Of a DNA stretch of 64,000 bases, positions 60,179 to 64,000 are shown piece by piece. The translations under genes and the position numbers were made by a program. Each line of letters begins with the position of its first letter. The stretch's first letter is position 1. This DNA comes from Metaruminococcus_A sp900762715 (GTDB lineage Bacteria; Bacillota; Clostridia; Oscillospirales; Ruminococcaceae), in contig DBFBLF010000014.1 in assembly GCA_048204295.1 (NCBI GenBank), positions 17,660 to 81,659 on the forward strand, read 5' to 3'. Below the pieces are notes generated by a model. That model was not told the origin of the DNA, ran no database searches, and saw only the letters and a list, made by a program, of their open reading frames with translations.

Positions 60179-60685
60179 TTGCCAAGCGAAAAAATCTTAG
60201 AGAGCAAAAAGGAACTTGTAAGCAAGCTCAGTGAAAAGCTGAAAAATGCTTCTGCCGGTGTTCTGGTGGATTACAAGGGAATTGACGTTGCAACCGATAC
60301 CAAGCTCAGAAAAGAGCTGCGCGAAGCGGGTGTTGATTACTTCGTAGTCAAAAATACCATGCTGCGTTTTGCTACCAAAGAAGTCGGCTATGACTTTGAC
60401 GAGGTGCTCAACGGCACAACTGCCCTCGCAATCAGCAGTGAGGATCAGATGGCCGCTGCGAGAATCCTTGTGAAATATTCTGAGGAACTCAAGGGTGCTG
60501 CATTGACGGTTAAAGCAGGTTTCATGGATGGCGAGGCTATTGATGTTGCCACTGTAACCGCAATTGCGAAGATTCCTTCGAAAGAGGTTCTTGTCGCTCA
60601 GATGCTCAGCAGCTTGAACGCGCCGATTGCCAATCTCGCTGTTGTGCTTAATCAGATTGCTGAGAAATCCGCAGATGTTGCGTAG
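60179..60685 (+). CDS. rplJ: 50S ribosomal protein L10
   Basis: 168 residues. N-terminal RNA-binding part (VLVDYKGIDVATDTKLRKEL, VKNTMLRFA) and the C-terminal helix that docks L7/L12 (SSLNAPIANLAVVLNQIAEK). TTG 60179 is the start, after GGGAGGTGAAATGT; an ATG at 60174 is out of frame and closes quickly. Confidence 0.94.
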   Translation: MPSEKILESKKELVSKLSEKLKNASAGVLVDYKGIDVATDTKLRKELREAGVDYFVVKNTMLRFATKEVGYDFDEVLNGTTALAISSEDQMAAARILVKYSEELKGAALTVKAGFMDGEAIDVATVTAIAKIPSKEVLVAQMLSSLNAPIANLAVVLNQIAEKSADVA

Positions 60686-60725
60686 TGAATTTTAATGAAA
60701 ACGAACAAAATGGAGGTAAATTCAA

Positions 60726-61097
60726 ATGGCTTCTGAGAAAATTTTAGCTATGATTGAAGAAGTAAAAGCTCTGAGTGTATTAGAGCTCAACGAGCTTGTT
60801 AAAGCTCTGGAAGAGGAGTTCGGCGTTTCCGCTGCTGCTGTTGCTGTTGCAGCTCCGGCTGCTGCTGGCGCTGCCGCTGAGGAGAAAACCGAGTTTGACG
60901 TTGTCCTGGTTGAGGCTGGCGCAAGCAAGATGGGCGTTATCAAAGCGGTAAAAGAGATCACTGGCTTGGGCCTGAAAGAGGCGAAAGAGCTGGTTGACAA
61001 CGCTCCGAAAACCATTAAAGAGGCTGTTTCCAAAGCTGACGCTGAAGAGATGCAGAAGAAACTGGAAGAAGCTGGCGCGAAGATCGAGCTCAAATAA
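60726..61097 (+). CDS. rplL: 50S ribosomal protein L7/L12
   Basis: 123 residues: N-terminal dimer helix region (LAMIEEVKALSVLELNELVK), Ala-rich hinge near residues 40-52, and the factor-binding C-terminal domain (GLGLKEAKELVDNAPKTIKE). It recruits translational GTPases. ATG 60726 follows TGGAGGTAAATTCAA. Confidence 0.96.
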   Translation: MASEKILAMIEEVKALSVLELNELVKALEEEFGVSAAAVAVAAPAAAGAAAEEKTEFDVVLVEAGASKMGVIKAVKEITGLGLKEAKELVDNAPKTIKEAVSKADAEEMQKKLEEAGAKIELK

Positions 61098-61119
61098 GCT
61101 GGATTTTAAATTCAAACAT

Positions 61120-61154
61120 AAAAAGAGCGTTGTGATTTTCACAACGCTCTTTTT
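61120..61154 (+). terminator. Terminator of rplJL
   Basis: AAAAAGAGCGTTGTG (61120-61134) pairs with CACAACGCTCTTTTT (61140-61154) around ATTTT. It ends the rplJL unit before the convergent gene. Confidence 0.9.
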
Positions 61155-61214
61155 GATATAATTTAAAATCAGGTTATTTTCGTAACCTATGTCCGGAAAA
61201 CAAACGACGGTGTT

Positions 61215-61940
61215 TTATTTAACCGCGGCGGCGGGCTCTTCCCGCTCCGTTTCTGGGGTGGTTTCATCCGCCGGCGCGGCAGGGTCCGGCTCTATCAATT
61301 CAAGCGGAACGTCTACCTGCTCCACCATTTCTAGCAGATTCGGCGGCTCTTCCGGCGCCAGAAATTGAGAGCTCCTTTTTTTAGCACGGTGCCCCAACAG
61401 AATATACCACAGAAAACAAACCGCAAATAAAACGGCAAGCCCGCCAAGAACAAGCGCAAGGAAGTTCAGCCCTTTTTCCCGGTTTTGGATAAAGCTCAAC
61501 ACGTTGCCCAGAGAGTAGGATGAGAAGACGCATTTTCCGATAACGTCATCCCGGTTGACCGTGAGAATTTCCCCATCACCAATGGTTTCAACCGTGACGG
61601 TCAGCGGGCTGGACGGATCGTACGAGAACACCTTCCGTACAACCGGATAAAATTGGTTTTGGGTATCCAAATCCCGGCACACGATGGAGTCGCCGGGTTT
61701 GAGCGTGTCATGCGGAACATCCTGCACAACAATAGCCGTACCGGGCGGAAAGTCTCCAAGGGGCTGGCCCTGGTCGTTTATAAAAATGGTATATCCAAAA
61801 AGATTTAAACTGTTTCCCTGCCCAGCTCCAGCCATGGCGCTGGTTAAGATAAAAATTCCGGCGCAAAGAACGGCGATCCCGGCAAGACAGATTCCGCAAA
61901 ACACACCTGTTACAGCTTTTCGGACACGTTTTTGGCTCAT
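61215..61940 (-). CDS. Signal-peptidase-like (S26-fold) membrane protein lacking the catalytic serine
   Basis: 241 residues, two membrane spans (residues 12-35, VFCGICLAGIAVLCAGIF; and about 160-182, LNFLALVLGGLAVLFAVCFL) flanking a beta-rich outer domain, then a Pro/Glu/Ala-rich cytoplasmic tail. The domain LKPGDSIVCRD resembles signal peptidase I/SipW (VGDVVTF). The SGSMEP-type serine motif is absent, and there is no evident lysine pair. It could be an inactive chaperone-like relative. I give no function. No site stronger than GAGGAAAAACC precedes ATG 61940. Confidence 0.6.
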   Translation of the reverse strand: MSQKRVRKAVTGVFCGICLAGIAVLCAGIFILTSAMAGAGQGNSLNLFGYTIFINDQGQPLGDFPPGTAIVVQDVPHDTLKPGDSIVCRDLDTQNQFYPVVRKVFSYDPSSPLTVTVETIGDGEILTVNRDDVIGKCVFSSYSLGNVLSFIQNREKGLNFLALVLGGLAVLFAVCFLWYILLGHRAKKRSSQFLAPEEPPNLLEMVEQVDVPLELIEPDPAAPADETTPETEREEPAAAVK

Positions 61941-62005
61941 GGTTTTTCCTCCGTGCCGTTTCAGATGTATTTTATTATAGCGGAAATTTTGTCGAATTAC
62001 AAGGC

Positions 62006-62527
62006 TTACATCAACAGCCGTACCGCCGCAGCGCTGAGAATCATCCCGGCAAAATCTGCTGAAAGTGCGCAGGGCAAGGCATACCGGGTTCGTGTAATTT
62101 GGGCGGCGCCGAAGTAAACGGCAATGGTATAAAAGGTGGTTTCGGTTGAGCCTTGCATGACGCTTGCGACCCGGCCTATAAAACTGTCAGGTCCGTAATC
62201 GCCCAGAACCTGTTCCAGTACGGCGAGGGAACCGCTTCCGGAAATTGGCCGGATGATAGCAAGCGGGGTGAGTTCGGCCGGAAAACCAATCAGCCGGCAG
62301 ACTGGTTCAAAAAGCTGAACCAGCGCGGTCAGCGCGCCGGAGGCCTTGAGCATCCCGATTGCGGTCAGAATAGCGATGATCGCCGGCATAATTTGAAAGG
62401 TTGTAACCGCCCCTTCTTTGGCACCCTCCAGAAAAGCATCGTATATATTAACTTTTTTAATCAGGCCGAAGACGACGATTCCCAATAAAACCGCGGGTAT
62501 GACAAAAACTCCAAATTTTGCAAGCAA
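62006..62527 (-). CDS. spmB: Spore maturation protein B
   Basis: 173 residues of the SpmB family, related to nucleoside transporters. VNIYDAFLEGAKEGAVTTF near residue 25 and ISGSGSLAVLEQVLGDYG near 110 are typical. I chose TTG 62527 because GGGAGG is 9 nt upstream; an upstream in-frame start overlaps spmA. SpmA and SpmB are needed for spore-core dehydration in Bacillus. Confidence 0.88.
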   Translation of the reverse strand: MLAKFGVFVIPAVLLGIVVFGLIKKVNIYDAFLEGAKEGAVTTFQIMPAIIAILTAIGMLKASGALTALVQLFEPVCRLIGFPAELTPLAIIRPISGSGSLAVLEQVLGDYGPDSFIGRVASVMQGSTETTFYTIAVYFGAAQITRTRYALPCALSADFAGMILSAAAVRLLM

Positions 62528-62531
62528 TAGA

Positions 62532-63146
62532 TTATACCTCCCGGATAGTAAAATGCTGTTTGGCCCGCAGCATCTGTTTACAGCAAAGAGCACTGAACAG
62601 GGCGACCAGCAGGGACAGGAAAGAGGTCAGCAGAACAGCGGGCAAGATATCCATTGGCACTGCCGAGCCGTTTTGCAGCCTCAGGGTGGCGACTGTGGTG
62701 GGGAGAAGCTGGATAGAAGCGGTGTTGAGCAGTACAAAGAGGATCATCGAGTGGCTCGCAGTATCGCTCTGCGGCCCGGGCGTCTCCTCCTTGAGCGCTT
62801 TCATTGCGGTGATGCCCAGGGGAGTGGCGGCGTTGCCAAGCCCGAGAAAATTCGCGGTGATATTCATTGAAATGGCGGTCAGCGCTTTTGAGTCTTTTTT
62901 TAGCGAGGGGAAGAGCAGCCGCGTAAACGGGGAGAGAATTTTGGCGATAACCGCCGTCAACCCGGAACGCTCGGCTATCTTTAAAAAGCCGCCCCACAGG
63001 CACATTGACCCCAGCAGGACCAGTAAAAACTGGACCGCGTTCTGACATTCGTTCAGCGCCGCGTTTGAAACTTCCGCGGCATTTCCGGTGGCAAACGCAT
63101 AGACTACCGAGAGGATAATCATGCCCCCAAATATCCATTTCATCAT
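62532..63146 (-). CDS. spmA: Spore maturation protein A
   Basis: About 204 residues, several membrane spans; family segments FLGLGNAATPLGITAMKAL and LNTASIQLLPTTVATLR. Two adjacent ATGs (63146 and 63143) follow AAAGGGGCTTTTCCC; an ATG at 63167 has no ribosome site. The spmB start lies within a few bases of its stop. This pair supports sporulation ability. Confidence 0.9.
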   Translation of the reverse strand: MMKWIFGGMIILSVVYAFATGNAAEVSNAALNECQNAVQFLLVLLGSMCLWGGFLKIAERSGLTAVIAKILSPFTRLLFPSLKKDSKALTAISMNITANFLGLGNAATPLGITAMKALKEETPGPQSDTASHSMILFVLLNTASIQLLPTTVATLRLQNGSAVPMDILPAVLLTSFLSLLVALFSALCCKQMLRAKQHFTIREV

Positions 63147-63289
63147 GGGAAAAGCCCCTTTTCTCATAGGAATTCGACATTAACTATCAAATTCACTTAA
63201 AATAAATACAAATCAAACAAATAGAATACCAATATTTTACAATTATTACTAAATTTACAATTTTTTCATCAAAACCTGTCACTTTGTGA

Positions 63290-63319
63290 TTGACAAGGAA
63301 TGCCAATAAATGGTATTAT
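63290..63319 (+). promoter_or_regulatory. Promoter of the AbrB-type gene
   Basis: TTGACA (63290-63295) and TATTAT (63314-63319) with an 18-bp spacer, 50 bp before the start. The AT-rich stretch at 63180-63270 upstream may act as an UP element. Confidence 0.65.
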
Positions 63320-63368
63320 ATGGTTGTTGAAAGTTTTGTTAAACTCGTTGAAACCGGGAGGGAAAAGG

Positions 63369-63620
63369 ATGAAGTCAACAGGAATTGTACGGCCGGTTGA
63401 TAATCTCGGAAGGGTAGTGCTTCCAATTGAGCTGCGCCGGTCTTTTGATATTGCAGCGGAAGACTCACTTGAAATTTATGTGGAAGATGATTGTATTATT
63501 CTGAAAAAGTACGCTCCAGCTTGTATGTTCTGTAACGACGCGAATGATACTGTCAATTATCAGGGAAAGATTATCTGTAAAAACTGTATAGCCAAGTTAT
63601 CTGATGCGGCCAGCCAGTAG
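63369..63620 (+). CDS. AbrB/SpoVT-type transcription regulator with Cys4 tail
   Basis: 83 residues. N-terminal swapped-hairpin AbrB domain (STGIVRPVDNLGRVVLPIEL, EIYVEDDCIILKKY). The C-terminal part has CMFC and CKNC, a likely zinc site, as in many clostridial AbrB proteins. AbrB controls transition-state and sporulation genes. ATG 63369 follows GGGAGGGAAAAGG. Confidence 0.9.
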   Translation: MKSTGIVRPVDNLGRVVLPIELRRSFDIAAEDSLEIYVEDDCIILKKYAPACMFCNDANDTVNYQGKIICKNCIAKLSDAASQ

Positions 63621-63635
63621 CATTATTTTGAATAT

Positions 63636-63672
63636 AAAAGGCCGGAACCCGTTTGCGGGTTCCGGCCTTTTT
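63636..63672. terminator. Bidirectional terminator between abrB and fabV
   Basis: AAAAGGCCGGAACCCG (63636-63651) pairs with CGGGTTCCGGCCTTTT (63656-63671) around TTTG, with A and T runs on both sides. It serves the two convergent genes. Confidence 0.9.
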
Positions 63673-63696
63673 GACTGTTGATAAAGTTGAAAATAT

Positions 63697-64000
63697 TTAA
63701 ACAATGCTCGGGATTGATACGTTCGCGTCCACATCTTTTGCGTAATCTACACCGTCATAACGGAAACCGAACATGCGGAAAAAGTCATCCCAATAGCCTT
63801 CAATATCGCAGCAGTCCTCCAGCGTTAAATCCGAGACCTTTTCCCAGAGGGCAGAAACAGCACTCTGTATATCCGGCTGCATTTCGTAATCGTCTACCCG
63901 GATTCGTCCTTCGTTGTCCAACAGAATACTGGGCGCGTAGAGACGGTCGTGGAACAGGCGGGTCATTTGTTCGATGCAGCCTTCATGCAAGCCCTTTTCT
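63697..64000 (-). CDS. fabV: Trans-2-enoyl-CoA/ACP reductase FabV/TER, C-terminal part (runs off window)
   Basis: The reading frame enters from the right edge (…EKGLHEGCIEQMTRLFHDRL) and runs to its stop. RIRVDDYEMQPDIQ, LWEKVSDL, FFRMFGFRYDGVDY and KDVDANVSIP match the C-terminal end of the FabV/TER family. Only about 100 residues are seen, so the catalytic Tyr/Lys region is off the window. FabV reduces 2-enoyl-ACP in fatty-acid synthesis; TER reduces crotonyl-CoA in butyrate or hexanoate routes. Which applies cannot be decided. Confidence 0.85.
   Translation of the reverse strand, partial: EKGLHEGCIEQMTRLFHDRLYAPSILLDNEGRIRVDDYEMQPDIQSAVSALWEKVSDLTLEDCCDIEGYWDDFFRMFGFRYDGVDYAKDVDANVSIPSIV

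Overview
The window is about 64 kb of chromosome from a Gram-positive, anaerobic, probably endospore-forming member of the Clostridia. The Oscillospirales/Ruminococcaceae type fits best, but the sequence alone does not fix genus or species. Support comes from the Firmicutes order of the S10-spc-alpha ribosomal cluster, zinc-type S14 and L36, TTG/GTG starts behind strong AAGGAGG sites, SpmA/SpmB, an AbrB-type regulator, an electron-bifurcating [FeFe]-hydrogenase and a membrane pyrophosphatase. I found no rRNA, tRNA, CRISPR array, insertion sequence or prophage.

Layout. 1-89: the 5' end of aroE, leaving the window. 353-7728: a fatty-acid operon fabH-fabG-fabF-accB-fabZ-accC-accD-accA-acpP closed by a terminator. 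7796-9539: a metal-cluster cassette (DUF134 regulator, Mrp/NBP35 ATPase, NifX-like protein) behind a promoter with two palindromic operator copies. 9540-10160: a possible 30-codon membrane peptide, a strong terminator and a small HTH gene. 10274-11713: proS. 11791-28009: the S10-spc-alpha supercluster (rpsJ to rplQ, including secY, adk, map, infA and rpoA) behind a roughly 300-nt leader with an internal terminator-like hairpin. 28170-36384: accessory metabolism (GH63-like hydrolase, small zinc-ribbon membrane protein, AzlCD exporter, GH39 plus dehydrogenase operon, GNAT acetyltransferase, aldo/keto reductase). 36609-38699: hppA.

38875-47470 is the most distinctive part. Two divergent operons share a 342-bp control region. 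Leftward are DRTGG protein, HATPase, HydS-like sensory hydrogenase, DRTGG protein and PHP protein. Rightward are hydC, HATPase, ferredoxin-like protein, hydB and hydA. The rightward set encodes an NADH- and ferredoxin-linked bifurcating hydrogenase. The leftward set looks like a redox or H2 sensing and signalling module.

47659-57073: an NCS2 nucleobase permease, a 50-residue membrane protein, then a leftward run ddl-murI-DUF1934-argS-homocysteine methyltransferase-ychF-prmA. 57074-57668: a 595-bp non-coding region with mirrored promoters and direct repeats. 57669-61154: rpmG-secE-nusG-rplK-rplA, then rplJ-rplL behind an L10 leader. Matching hairpin elements, probably L1 binding sites, lie before both rplK and rplA. 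61215-64000: a signal-peptidase-like membrane protein without the catalytic serine motif, spmA-spmB, an AbrB regulator and the 3' end of a FabV/TER enoyl reductase. The last is notable because the fab operon has no enoyl reductase of its own.
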